Notes: generated by a model not told the origin, from the sequence alone. 64,000 bases of DNA from Oceanospirillum maris DSM 6286 (GCF_000422865.1 NZ_KE383938.1:135770-199769), one strand, 5' to 3'. Counted from the first letter of the stretch, positions 26,391-35,467 are shown. Numbers and translations: made by a program.

Positions 26391-28040
26391 TCACACGGCC
26401 ACCGCTGACATATCTGCCTGACAAGTGCTCTTGCTGGGTTTAATGGCGGCGTCTTGAAACATCGAGCGTAACTGCTTTACCGGCATACTCCCCGCGTAAC
26501 GAATATTCATCGGGCCTTGTTTAAATAAACGACAATCCATTTCAACCAAGTTTGTAGCAATCTCGGGCATAAAATCCATCTGCTGTAGAATATCTTTTTC
26601 CAGATCAACGCCTGGCGCTATTTCTATCAGGCGAAGCCCATTTTCTGTTAGGCGGAAAACAGCTCGCTCTGTAATAAACATCACATTCTGCCCCTTTTTC
26701 GCCGCATACTCGCCATTAAAGGTGATCTGCTGCACTTGTTTGCAGAATTTTTTTTGCGAGCCATTTTGGCGTATTTCTAGGGTCTCTCCCTCAAATTTTA
26801 AGCATTGTTTACCTGAGGTAAATGTCCCCAGAAAAAATACATCCTGCGTGTTCTGGGTGATATTAATAAAACCGCCTGCACCAGCCAGTTTAGGGCCAAA
26901 GCGACTCACGTTAACATGCCCCTCAGGGCAGGTTTCTGCTAAGCCTAAAAAGGCTTGATCTAAACCGCCGCCATCGTAAAAATCAAATTGCGCAGGTTGA
27001 TCTATAATAGCGCTAGGGTTACTCACAGCCCCAAAGCTTAGACCACTGGCAGGCTGGCCACCAATGCCTCCTGGCTCAACACTCAAGGTGATGCTATCAA
27101 GTAGCCCTTCCTCTGCAGCAACTTGAGCAACCATCTCTGGCATTCCAATCCCTAGATTAATAACGCCGCCTTTTTTCAGTTCTAAAAGTGCTCGACGGCC
27201 AATCACTTTTCGAGCATCAAGAGGCACAGAAGAAATCTGCCCTAGGGGAGCAAGAACCTCACTGCTGTAAGTCGGGTTGTAATGTTCTGCAAAGGTTTGA
27301 GGATGATCTTCCGGCGGCGATACGATCACGTAATCCACAAGGTTAGCGGGTAGCCGTACGCGATCCGGCGTAACCTGATGCTGTTGTGTTATACGTTCAA
27401 CTTGAACAAAGACTTGGCCGCCGCTGTTTCTAACCGCTTGAGCAATCGCCAGCCCATCAAGGGGTAAAGCTTCACGCTCCATAGAGATATTGCCATCAAT
27501 ATCAGACGTCGTACCACGAAGGAGGGCAACATTCAGTGGAAACCCTTTGTAAAATAGATAATCTTCACCATTAATCGGCATCAACTGCACATGATCCTCT
27601 TCGCTGGTACGATTAACCTTGCCACCTTCATGGCGGGGATCCACAAAAGTATGCAGCCCTACCCGAGTTAGGGTGCCCGGTTTACCCGCAGCAATATCAC
27701 GAAACAGATGACAGATAACGCCTTGAGGTAAGTTGTAACCAGCAATCTCATTGTTGATTGCCATTTGCCCAAGACGTGGCGCTAACCCCCAATGCCCACC
27801 TAATACTTTTTTCACTAACCCTTTGTGGGCAAAGTGATTTAAGCCTCGGGTTTCCCCATCCCCTTGGCCCGCTGCATAAACTAAGGAAAGATTACTCGGA
27901 TGGCCGGTTGCTAGAAAACGCGCCTCAATCGCTTTAGCGAGAGTTTCAGCAAAACCAATGCCGATAAAGCCGCCGGTTGCTAACGTTGCATCGTCATTGA
28001 TGAGCTGAGCTGCTTGAGCCGCTGTAATAAACTTATCCAT
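26391..28040 (-). CDS. Acyl-CoA:acetate/3-ketoacid CoA-transferase (fused alpha-beta)
   Basis: A 549-residue single-chain family I CoA-transferase like propionate CoA-transferase or YdiF: an N-terminal alpha half (AAQLINDDATLATGGFIGIGF ... GQGDGETRG) joined to a beta half with INLGIGMPEMVA and the catalytic-Glu signature SVEPGGIGG. It moves CoA between an acyl-CoA and a free acid via a glutamyl-CoA thioester. The acid is unknown; short-chain acids are likely. The gene is preceded by a sigma-54 activator gene, a -24/-12-like element and a stem that covers its ribosome site. Confidence 0.85.
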   Translation of the reverse strand: MDKFITAAQAAQLINDDATLATGGFIGIGFAETLAKAIEARFLATGHPSNLSLVYAAGQGDGETRGLNHFAHKGLVKKVLGGHWGLAPRLGQMAINNEIAGYNLPQGVICHLFRDIAAGKPGTLTRVGLHTFVDPRHEGGKVNRTSEEDHVQLMPINGEDYLFYKGFPLNVALLRGTTSDIDGNISMEREALPLDGLAIAQAVRNSGGQVFVQVERITQQHQVTPDRVRLPANLVDYVIVSPPEDHPQTFAEHYNPTYSSEVLAPLGQISSVPLDARKVIGRRALLELKKGGVINLGIGMPEMVAQVAAEEGLLDSITLSVEPGGIGGQPASGLSFGAVSNPSAIIDQPAQFDFYDGGGLDQAFLGLAETCPEGHVNVSRFGPKLAGAGGFINITQNTQDVFFLGTFTSGKQCLKFEGETLEIRQNGSQKKFCKQVQQITFNGEYAAKKGQNVMFITERAVFRLTENGLRLIEIAPGVDLEKDILQQMDFMPEIATNLVEMDCRLFKQGPMNIRYAGSMPVKQLRSMFQDAAIKPSKSTCQADMSAVAV

Positions 28041-28045
28041 CTTTT

Positions 28046-28116
28046 TATCTCTCAGATTATTGTTTTTGTTTTAACGGTTCGCTATGCCTGAGCCTAACCG
28101 TTGGATCTGAGAGATA
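28046..28116 (-). promoter_or_regulatory. Long stem-loop over the CoA-transferase ribosome site
   Basis: Perfect 12-bp inverted repeat (28046-28057 and 28105-28116, TATCTCTCAGAT / ATCTGAGAGATA) enclosing a second 7-bp pair AACGGTT (28073-28079) / AACCGTT (28096-28102). In the minus-strand RNA the 3' arm contains GAGAGA, the ribosome binding site seven bases before the ATG at 28040, so the stem would hide it. If transcription starts at the adjacent sigma-54-like element, part of the 5' arm is lost and the repeat is more likely a DNA operator. Confidence 0.6.
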
Positions 28117-28119
28117 GCT

Positions 28120-28135
28120 ATCAAGCTTTAGGCCA
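28120..28135 (-). promoter_or_regulatory. Candidate sigma-54 (-24/-12) promoter
   Basis: Minus strand TGGCCTAAAGCTTGAT has the TGGC and TTG blocks of the TGGCAC-N5-TTGCA consensus at correct spacing, but the -12 GC is GA. Predicted start near 28109, upstream of the CoA-transferase. Supported by the adjoining sigma-54 activator gene. Confidence 0.45.
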
Positions 28136-28208
28136 GATTTAAAATTTCTTTTATAATCATAGGCTTATTTAATTTCACAAGGTTAACCAGCAAAGCAGCT
28201 GTCCAATA

Positions 28209-28253
28209 AAATAGACATTATGTATTGGTATTAAGACATTGTTATGTCTATTT
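28209..28253. promoter_or_regulatory. Candidate activator binding sites (AGACAT repeats)
   Basis: Three AGACAT-type half-sites: a 10-bp inverted pair aaatagacat (28209-28218) and atgtctattt (28244-28253), and a close palindrome AGACAT-TGTT-ATGTCT (28234-28249). They lie about 100-140 bases upstream of the predicted sigma-54 start, the usual place for enhancer sites, and overlap the end of the activator gene. Confidence 0.45.
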
Positions 28254-29699
28254 ATCGAGACACTTTTTAAGACGATTGTAAAAAGTCGCTCTTGAGATCC
28301 CCAAGCTTTTTGCCGCTGCGGTTCGATTGCCCTGATGTTGCTGAAGTGCAGCCTCAAGTAGCGTGCAGTCATGCTTTTGCTGCAACACTTTGAAACGAGC
28401 GGGCGGATCAGAAGGCTTCAATAATAGATGGCTAGCCTCCATATCTACTCGGTTGGTAAGTGAATCACTGGCACCCAAATCCTCTGCTGTAATTCGTTCA
28501 CCTTCGGCCATCACACAGGCGCGCTCAAGGCGGTTACGCAATTCACGAACATTACCTGGCCATGGAAAACTATTTAGCCAAGCTAAGGCCGCATCCGATA
28601 ATGCCAGCTTAGGTAACTGGGTTTGCATCTGAATATCCTGTAATAGATATTGCGCCAGCAGATTAATATCCCCTTGGCGCTGACATAGCGGAGGCAGATG
28701 GATGGGCAAAACATGTAATCGGTAGTAAAGGTCGGGGCGAAATAAGCCTTGCTCAACAAGTTCCGCCAAATTCTTAGAGGTCGCAGCGATAATACGAACG
28801 TCAACACTGATCAGTCTATTTGAGCCAAGAGCCTCTATTTCTCGCTCCTGTAAAACACGTAATAACTTAGCCTGCATACCAAGGGGTAGCTCGGCGATCT
28901 CATCCAAAAACAGTGTGCCACCGTCTGCCAATTGGATTTTACCAATACGTCCTTTCTGGTCAGCTCCGGTATAGGCCCCTGCGGAAGTACCAAACAGCTC
29001 AGCCTCGACTAAAGGCTCTGGTAGTGCGGCCATATTGATACCGACAAAAGGAGCATTTCTGCGCGGGGAAGCTTGATGAATACCTTGAGCGAGTAGCTCT
29101 TTTCCTGTGCCCGTTTCTCCAAGTAAAAGCAAGGTTGTATCCAGCTGGGCTGCTCTTTGAGCTTGACGCTTCATCTGTTGAATCTGTGGGGACTCACCAA
29201 TAATATCATCCAGTTGATAACGGCTAGTGCGCAGTAGGTTTTCTTTTTCAAAGCGTCGGCGTAAACGGGCAAACTTATCAAACAATGGCTGTAATTCATC
29301 CAGATCATTATGAAAAATCAAACCTAAGGCACCAACAAGCTCACCGGATTCATTCCGTAAGGGCAAGCGATTAACAACGCACCAATGGTTATTGATCTCC
29401 ATAAGATCCACAAACATAGGCTTTCCAGTCTGTACAACTCTTGGCATTTGAGAGCTGGGCAGCAGCTGCTCTACCGGCATTCCTGTTGGGTCTAATGTAT
29501 CCGGCAGATCGAGGAGTTTGCGGTAGGCATCGCTAATCCACACAATGCAGCTTTTCTTATCGACGACCAATGACCCTTCGCAGGCATGAGTTAACTGTTC
29601 TAATAAGGCGCAGAAAGCACCGTCATCAGAAAAAGCATCGCTATCGAAGAGAGCTTGGTTATCGGAAAAAAGCGCGCGCATCAAATTTTTGGTTGTCAT
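28248..29699 (-). CDS. Sigma-54-dependent transcriptional activator with PAS domain
   Basis: A 483-residue enhancer-binding protein: PAS-type sensor (residues about 35-140, CIVWISDAYRKLLDLPD), AAA+ domain (Walker A GETGTGKE near 191; the sigma-54 loop is GAYTGA, a known variant of GAFTGA; FLDEIAELP as Walker B) and a C-terminal Fis-type HTH (GNRTAAAKSLGISRATFYNRLKK). It drives open-complex formation by sigma-54 polymerase. Placed directly upstream of the CoA-transferase gene, its most likely target. The PAS ligand is unknown. Confidence 0.9.
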   Translation of the reverse strand: MTTKNLMRALFSDNQALFDSDAFSDDGAFCALLEQLTHACEGSLVVDKKSCIVWISDAYRKLLDLPDTLDPTGMPVEQLLPSSQMPRVVQTGKPMFVDLMEINNHWCVVNRLPLRNESGELVGALGLIFHNDLDELQPLFDKFARLRRRFEKENLLRTSRYQLDDIIGESPQIQQMKRQAQRAAQLDTTLLLLGETGTGKELLAQGIHQASPRRNAPFVGINMAALPEPLVEAELFGTSAGAYTGADQKGRIGKIQLADGGTLFLDEIAELPLGMQAKLLRVLQEREIEALGSNRLISVDVRIIAATSKNLAELVEQGLFRPDLYYRLHVLPIHLPPLCQRQGDINLLAQYLLQDIQMQTQLPKLALSDAALAWLNSFPWPGNVRELRNRLERACVMAEGERITAEDLGASDSLTNRVDMEASHLLLKPSDPPARFKVLQQKHDCTLLEAALQQHQGNRTAAAKSLGISRATFYNRLKKCLDK

Positions 29700-29814
29700 G
29701 ATTTAAGCCTGTATTTTATCGAATGCGAAAACCTTTACTGTGTGGCGGCATCGATTAAGGCTAAAATAGCACGGCTGATTAAGAGGTGGCTATTCAGCTG
29801 CTCCAGAGGGAAAT

Positions 29815-30336
29815 ATGCAGATACACGATATTGATAAAACACATTATTTAAAGCTAAGCCGTAAAGTCAGTATGGTACTGATTATCTGTTTTGCGATAAC
29901 CGCGCTGGGAAGCAGCCCTATTCTGATTCATTTTTGGGGTAATGAGGATGGGGGGAATTTCTATCTTAATTTAACCGGAGTTCTTATTGGCGTACTGTGC
30001 ACAGGTTCTGTTTTTTATACGTATAAAGACGATCCGCGCTTGGTCGATTTGCTGTACATTTTTCGCCTTAAAAGAATGCTCGCCCGTGTCACAAATCGCA
30101 TGCATCATTTAAAAGAGTTGGCGGAAAAAAATGATCAAGATGCCCAGCGTATCTTACGCTTCTACTACGAAGGCTTGATGCAGGTATACCATATTGAAAG
30201 TAATGAATACGGTTATACGGAGCTGGTCAAAGATAAAGATCTGTTTTACCAAACCCTAAGTGATGAGTTAAAAGCCGAGCCTTTACTGGATCTACAGCCG
30301 GAAATAATTAACGAGGCCGCGCAGCGAAATGTCTAA
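29815..30336 (+). CDS. DUF3087 membrane protein
   Basis: A 173-residue protein of the DUF3087 family: two N-terminal membrane helices (VLIICFAITALGSSPILI and LTGVLIGVLCTGSVFYTY) then a helical cytosolic part with RLKRMLARVTNRMHHLKELAEKND. Function unknown; the family is widespread in marine gammaproteobacteria. AGAGGGA upstream supports the ATG. Divergent from the sigma-54 activator. Confidence 0.8.
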   Translation: MQIHDIDKTHYLKLSRKVSMVLIICFAITALGSSPILIHFWGNEDGGNFYLNLTGVLIGVLCTGSVFYTYKDDPRLVDLLYIFRLKRMLARVTNRMHHLKELAEKNDQDAQRILRFYYEGLMQVYHIESNEYGYTELVKDKDLFYQTLSDELKAEPLLDLQPEIINEAAQRNV

Positions 30337-30407
30337 TGATTAATATAACGAATAGATAGAACAATATCCCAGCCTACCCGTCCGGTAGGCGGGGATTGCT
30401 TTGAAAA

Positions 30408-31430
30408 TTAAACGGGCTTTTGTTTTGGTAGGTCATCGTTTTGGCTATTTTTATCACGGCTTTTGTCACGATGGTTATCACGCCCCTCATCGCCCTTGTC
30501 ACCGTCTGCTTCATCATTTTTATCCGCATCCGGCGTATTCTGTAAATCAGGCAGAGGCATCGGTTTCAAATGTCGGCTGCGACCATCTCTGCGAGACAAT
30601 TCTGTACCACACAACTTGCAGTAATCCGCATCGGCATCATGCCCTTCTTCGCCACAGCCACGACATACCAGATGCATATGGCGCTTCATGGTGTTAGATA
30701 GCTCAACAGTGACAATACCTGTTGGTACGGCAATCACGGCGTAACCCATGATCATGACAATAGAAGAGAGAAACTGCCCAAAATTAGTTTGTGGCGTGAT
30801 ATCCCCATACCCGACGGTGGTTAACGTGACCACCGCCCAGTAGATACTACGGGGAATACTGGAAAAGCCATTAGCAGGGCCTTCTACCACATACATAATG
30901 GAGCCAAAAACAGTCACCATCGTTATTACGGCGAAGAGAAAAACAGTAATCTTCCGACGGCTGGCTTGCATAGCCTTGGCAAGTGCCGCCGCTTCTCCGA
31001 CATAATGAAACAGACGTAAAACACGAAAGACCCGCAATACTCGAACCAAGCGCACAACCAACATCACTTCTGTACCGGCCACAAAGAGGCTTAAATAAGT
31101 CGGCAAAATACAGAGCAAATCGATCACACCAAAAAAACTGGTCGCGTATTTTAGAGGCTTACCAATACTGTACAACCGAAGCAGGTATTCGATGGTAAAG
31201 ACCACGGTAAAACTCCACTCAATAAAGTAGAGCGTGTCGTGCCATTCGTTATGTATTGCCTGCACACTATCGAGCAGAACAAAGGCTACGCTGAGCAAAA
31301 TACAGGCAATAAGCAACAGGTCAAAACCCTTTGCCATTGGCGTGCTCGCCTCAAAAATGACGTGGTAAATTCTTTGGCGATGACCTGTTTGTTCAGCATT
31401 CTCATCAGGTGTTGTTTTATCGGCCAGCAT
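30408..31430 (-). CDS. Voltage-gated potassium channel with C-terminal zinc ribbon
   Basis: A 340-residue six-helix ion channel. The S4 sensor is RLVRVLRVFRVLRLF with Arg every third residue, and the pore carries the K+ selectivity filter TVGYGD. After the pore comes a CxxC...CxxC zinc-ribbon (CRGCGEEG ... CKLCGTEL) and a long Asp/Lys-rich disordered tail. It should form a tetrameric K+ channel in the inner membrane. The ribbon may act in assembly or sensing; that is inference. Confidence 0.88.
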   Translation of the reverse strand: MLADKTTPDENAEQTGHRQRIYHVIFEASTPMAKGFDLLLIACILLSVAFVLLDSVQAIHNEWHDTLYFIEWSFTVVFTIEYLLRLYSIGKPLKYATSFFGVIDLLCILPTYLSLFVAGTEVMLVVRLVRVLRVFRVLRLFHYVGEAAALAKAMQASRRKITVFLFAVITMVTVFGSIMYVVEGPANGFSSIPRSIYWAVVTLTTVGYGDITPQTNFGQFLSSIVMIMGYAVIAVPTGIVTVELSNTMKRHMHLVCRGCGEEGHDADADYCKLCGTELSRRDGRSRHLKPMPLPDLQNTPDADKNDEADGDKGDEGRDNHRDKSRDKNSQNDDLPKQKPV

Positions 31431-31487
31431 ATTCGATCACTTTTTAACCCTTAGCGGTTCAGTAAAACAATGAAGGCTGTTTTGGCA

Positions 31488-32975
31488 CTAGGACAAACGT
31501 TGCAGGTTTTGCTGCAAACTATTAAAGCTTAATGCCTGTCGACCCAAAGCCAAAACCATCTCATATTGATCATCTTGATTACGCTTAATAAGCTTGTTAT
31601 CAATCCCATCGGCTTGCTGTTGACTGAGCTGCCATAGTGTTATTTCTTCCGCCATAAGCCCGCTAAGCTCTGATATTTTTCTTTGTAGCGCCAAGGATTC
31701 TTTGAGAAGGTTTTTCTCCCCCAAAGAAGGCTCAGAAAATTGATACTCCAGCCAGCGACTTAAATGCAAAAGCGGAGCTTGTTGGCGTAACCACAAGACT
31801 TTATCCGTTGGGTGTCGAGGCAGGTGTACTTGATTTAACAACGCCTCAAACGTAGCGTCTTTATCAACAAATATGGCTTTTTTATCAACAAATGGCATCG
31901 ACTCCGAGTCACGATTTAATAGATACAACCACTGCATAACCTCTATTAGCGTTTGGCCGATCCAAGAGGCGCTCATTAACGGCTGGTAATGTTCATTAAG
32001 TTGTACAAAATCAGCACTGTTACGCAATGCCGTTGGGCAGTGATCTAAGCGCTCCCAAGCATTCTGCTGCTGGTAAAGCGTTACAAGGTGTTCTAGTGAA
32101 TAGCTGAACATCCGCAGCTTGTAGCGTAAGACCGTTGGTAAATAAAGCGCGCTAGGAAGCGTCAAACGACTTAAATGCAGCAAGCACCAGCGCAACTGCC
32201 GCAGGCTGCTATAAAGGGTTTCAAGTTCAGACCAGTTTCGGCTAAAGGCTATTTGGTCACGGGCCGCAATAAAACGATCCAGCTCATTCTGAGCGGCGAG
32301 AATCAAACCGTGACGGTCATTAAAGGCTGGTGTAGCCGGTGCAGACAAGCCCGCATATTCTGGAGCAAACAGACGAAAACCACGCTGGCCTTTGCTGATA
32401 TTGCTGATCAATAACGGCACTGTACCGGATAAATCATGGGCCACTTTAAAGAGCAGGTCAGCATCACCAGATTTAAGCTCTAGTTCAATCTCACTAATAG
32501 GGTCAGTCTTCCCTTGAGCGAGTACCTGACCTTGATCATGCACCAACTCAATTTCGGCCTTCAGATGTTCATGACTTACATTCAGCAACCATCGATCCCG
32601 TTGAAAATTAGTTTCAAAGGCGGGCTGTAAATGCTGTCGAAGGTACTCAAGGTCTAGCGCTTCTGGCAAAAGGTCGGCATCAATCAGGCTAAGATCGAGT
32701 GCTGGGCCATTAACATCCCATTCCCACTCGCCTCGCTCATGTAAACCGCCGCTACTGCTACCGCTGGTTTTTAATGTTTGGATGTAACGCTCATCAACTT
32801 GACGAATTCGAAGCGCCACCCGTGATTTATTAAGATCAAGACTTGGCGTATCAAAATAGATATTCTGTAGATGCTTGCTGTCAAAACTAACCGCTAGCCC
32901 TAAAACCTCGTGCTGGCGCAGGGCTTTTCCTGCCTGAAGAGGTATCGCAAGTTTCAGTTCAATTTCCTTGGCCAT
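31488..32975 (-). CDS. CYTH/CHAD domain protein, inorganic triphosphatase (YgiF-like)
   Basis: A 495-residue protein with an N-terminal CYTH tunnel domain that opens with the ExExK signature (MAKEIELKLAIP) and a C-terminal helical CHAD domain (from about residue 220). E. coli YgiF of the same layout hydrolyses inorganic triphosphate; CHAD domains bind polyphosphate. The gene lies next to the phosphate-transport pair, which fits phosphate or polyphosphate metabolism. The frame is open from 33029, but GGGGAA precedes the ATG at 32975, which also fits the family start. Confidence 0.85.
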   Translation of the reverse strand: MAKEIELKLAIPLQAGKALRQHEVLGLAVSFDSKHLQNIYFDTPSLDLNKSRVALRIRQVDERYIQTLKTSGSSSGGLHERGEWEWDVNGPALDLSLIDADLLPEALDLEYLRQHLQPAFETNFQRDRWLLNVSHEHLKAEIELVHDQGQVLAQGKTDPISEIELELKSGDADLLFKVAHDLSGTVPLLISNISKGQRGFRLFAPEYAGLSAPATPAFNDRHGLILAAQNELDRFIAARDQIAFSRNWSELETLYSSLRQLRWCLLHLSRLTLPSALYLPTVLRYKLRMFSYSLEHLVTLYQQQNAWERLDHCPTALRNSADFVQLNEHYQPLMSASWIGQTLIEVMQWLYLLNRDSESMPFVDKKAIFVDKDATFEALLNQVHLPRHPTDKVLWLRQQAPLLHLSRWLEYQFSEPSLGEKNLLKESLALQRKISELSGLMAEEITLWQLSQQQADGIDNKLIKRNQDDQYEMVLALGRQALSFNSLQQNLQRLS

Positions 32976-33180
32976 AAATTCCCCGTGGCTATGATCCAGA
33001 CCTAACGTATATAAGAACAATACATTCAATAGGCATAAAACTGCCTATTCAACTGTGTATACCCGCCCCTTGCAATGATTTTTATCCTTAGGCTATCAGT
33101 CGATAATATCTCGGCAGGTATTATTTTTTGTCATAAAAACGCAACATAACTGACATATAAAGTACTCATATCAGAAAAAG

Positions 33181-33253
33181 ATGACAGCCAAGTCAAATAA
33201 TGATGACAGAATTTAGATTTTTTTATGACACAGCGAAAAACAGCTCTTATAAT
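33181..33253 (+). promoter_or_regulatory. Promoter of the phosphate transport pair with 22-bp-phased ATGACA repeats
   Basis: ATGACA occurs at 33181, 33203 and 33225, exactly 22 bases apart; the first two read ATGACAG, the reverse complement of the Pho-box half-site CTGTCAT. The third copy sits at the -35 position 17 bases before a perfect TATAAT (33248-33253). The intermediate 11-bp positions are degenerate. PhoB binding is a reasonable guess. The 205 bases upstream to 32976 hold further TGTCAT/TGACAT pieces (33129, 33151) but no gene. Confidence 0.6.
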
Positions 33254-33288
33254 TTCGCCCAAATCCCATACTCCAAGGCAGAAAACCC

Positions 33289-33963
33289 ATGAGTAATACA
33301 TTTTCCAAGCTCTTTGGGCGCTCACCATTTGGCCCCATGCAGGACCATATGTCCAAGTCATTCAGCTGTGCAGAACAGTTGATTCCGTTTTTTCAGGCTG
33401 TATTAGCAGACGACTGGGAAGAAGCAGAAAGCCTACAGCAACGCATCGCTGGTCTGGAGAACGAGGCGGATGATATGAAGACCGGTATTCGTACGAATAT
33501 GCCGGACAGCCTCTTTATGCCTGTGCCTCGCTCTGATCTTCTTGAGCTACTGACGGTTCAGGACAAAATCGCCAACAAAACAAAAGATATTGCCGGCATT
33601 ATGCTGGGTCGTCGTATGAGAATCCCTGGGATTTTAGCCGACGATATGGTGACTTATGTTGAGAAAGCAGTGGCTGCCGCTAATCACGCTCGCTTAGCTC
33701 TACTAGAAATTGATGAGCTTATCGAAACAGGCTTTGGTCGCCATGAATCAGAACTCGTAAAAAGGATGATTACCAAAATTGATATCTGCGAACATGAAGC
33801 AGACAAACTACAGATATCACTGCGCGCCAAACTATTTTCTTTAGAAGCGGAATTGCCGCCGGTTGATGTGATCTTTCTTTATAAGATTATCGACTGGATT
33901 GGTGATGTGTCAGATCGTGCTGAGCGCGTGGGCAGTCGTTTACAAATTTTACTGGCGAAATAG
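33289..33963 (+). CDS. PhoU-like / DUF47 protein (TIGR00153), Pit accessory
   Basis: A 224-residue all-helical protein of the TIGR00153/DUF47 family, related to PhoU. Acidic E-x-x-x-D pairs in LENEADDMK and CEHEADKLQ mark the two metal-binding three-helix bundles. It is encoded 43 bases ahead of the Pit transporter gene and is thought to regulate or assist it at the inner membrane. AAGGC upstream of the ATG at 33289 supports the start. Confidence 0.88.
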   Translation: MSNTFSKLFGRSPFGPMQDHMSKSFSCAEQLIPFFQAVLADDWEEAESLQQRIAGLENEADDMKTGIRTNMPDSLFMPVPRSDLLELLTVQDKIANKTKDIAGIMLGRRMRIPGILADDMVTYVEKAVAAANHARLALLEIDELIETGFGRHESELVKRMITKIDICEHEADKLQISLRAKLFSLEAELPPVDVIFLYKIIDWIGDVSDRAERVGSRLQILLAK

Positions 33964-34006
33964 TGTCCGTCCCAACCTTACTAATTAGACAACAAATGGT
34001 TTTTTT

Positions 34007-35272
34007 ATGTCGATTCTAGTTCAGTACGCTGATGTATTTATTATCCTAGCCTGCGTGTTTGGCTTCTTTATGGCTTGGGGTGTGGGTGCTAACGATGTGG
34101 CCAATGCCATGGGCACTTCCGTTGGTTCCAAAGCGATCACCATTAAACAAGCAATCGTTATCGCTATTTTATTTGAGTTTGCAGGCGCTTATCTGGCCGG
34201 AGGGGAAGTAACAGCAACAATTCGCAAAGGTATTATTGATCCAGGATTACTTTCTGATTCGCCAGAATTATTGGTTTACGGCATGCTGGCCTCATTATTA
34301 GCGGCAGGTATTTGGCTATTAATTGCGACTCACTTTGGTTGGCCCGTATCAACCACGCACTCTATTGTGGGGGCTATCGTAGGTTTTGCTGCTGTAGGTA
34401 TCTCTATTGATGCGGTGAGCTGGGATAAAGTGGGCACCATTGCCGCTAGCTGGGTGGTGTCTCCTCTCATCGCTGGTAGTATCGCCTTTATGCTCTTTCG
34501 AAGCGTCCAAAACTTGATTCTAGAAAAAGATGATCCTTTTGCGAATGCCAAACGTTATGTGCCTTTTTATATGTTCCTAGTGGGTTTCATCATCGCAATG
34601 GTGACGTTACTCAAAGGCCTAAAACATGTTGGCCTGCATCTAAGTTTTTCAGAAGCAACACTGTGGTCTATTGCCGTTGGTATCTGTGTCTCGTTGATCG
34701 GTATTTTTATGCTGAAGTCCGTTAATCGAGATGAAAACGCCGATAAAGATTTTCACTTCTCAAGTGTTGAGAAAGTCTTTGGCGTACTCATGATGTTCAC
34801 CGCCTGTGCAATGGCATTTGCACACGGTTCTAACGATGTAGCGAATGCCGTTGGCCCGCTTGCAGCGGTTGTTGCTGTGGTTGAGAATGGCGGAATCGTT
34901 GGTGGTAAATCAATTATGCCAGCTTGGATTTTACTGCTAGGTGGCGCGGGTATTGTTGCGGGTCTAATTATGTACGGCCATAAAGTTATCGCAACAGTAG
35001 GGACGAATATTACAGAGCTGACTCCAAGCCGTGGTTTTGCCGCCACATTAGCCGCCGCTAGTACCGTAGTAGTTGCCTCTGGTACAGGTTTACCCATCTC
35101 CACAACCCATACGTTGGTTGGTGCGGTTTTAGGCGTAGGCCTAGCCCGTGGTATGGCAGCCTTGAATATGAACATTGTAAAAACAATCTTTATGTCTTGG
35201 ATTATCACTCTGCCTGCAGGTGCGGCTCTATCTATTGTCTTCTTCTTCGTATTGAAAGGTATTTTCAGCTAA
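34007..35272 (+). CDS. pit: Inorganic phosphate transporter, PiT family
   Basis: A 421-residue membrane transporter with the duplicated PiT signature: GVGANDVANAMGTSVGSKAIT near residue 25 and AHGSNDVANAVGPLAAV near residue 275. Ten or more membrane helices. PiT proteins take up metal-phosphate complexes with protons (or Na+ in some marine members). It forms an operon with the PhoU-like gene. Confidence 0.92.
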   Translation: MSILVQYADVFIILACVFGFFMAWGVGANDVANAMGTSVGSKAITIKQAIVIAILFEFAGAYLAGGEVTATIRKGIIDPGLLSDSPELLVYGMLASLLAAGIWLLIATHFGWPVSTTHSIVGAIVGFAAVGISIDAVSWDKVGTIAASWVVSPLIAGSIAFMLFRSVQNLILEKDDPFANAKRYVPFYMFLVGFIIAMVTLLKGLKHVGLHLSFSEATLWSIAVGICVSLIGIFMLKSVNRDENADKDFHFSSVEKVFGVLMMFTACAMAFAHGSNDVANAVGPLAAVVAVVENGGIVGGKSIMPAWILLLGGAGIVAGLIMYGHKVIATVGTNITELTPSRGFAATLAAASTVVVASGTGLPISTTHTLVGAVLGVGLARGMAALNMNIVKTIFMSWIITLPAGAALSIVFFFVLKGIFS

Positions 35273-35309
35273 CTCTTACTACCTCTTCAAAGAAAAACTG
35301 CACAAAAAA

Positions 35310-35340
35310 GATGGCCGCTTTTGCGGTCATCATTGTTTCT
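35310..35340 (+). terminator. Rho-independent terminator after pit
   Basis: GATGGCCGC-TTTT-GCGGTCATC (35310-35331), nine pairs with one G-T wobble, followed by ATTGTTT. The T-run is imperfect. Confidence 0.6.
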
Positions 35341-35467
35341 CCTCTTTGCTATCTTTCTTCTCAGCCGCTGCCCGTCTACAATTATCCCCGCCATCGACAA
35401 CCATCAATGCCACCTGCAACTATTTTCGCCATTTAGAGACCACCGGCGATTGTAGATCACGGTGATT

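Noticed and set aside
28180..28205. TTGGACAGCTGCTTTGCT as a sigma-54 promoter.
   Set aside because: GG-to-GC spacing is 11 instead of 10; the 28120-28135 element has the right spacing.
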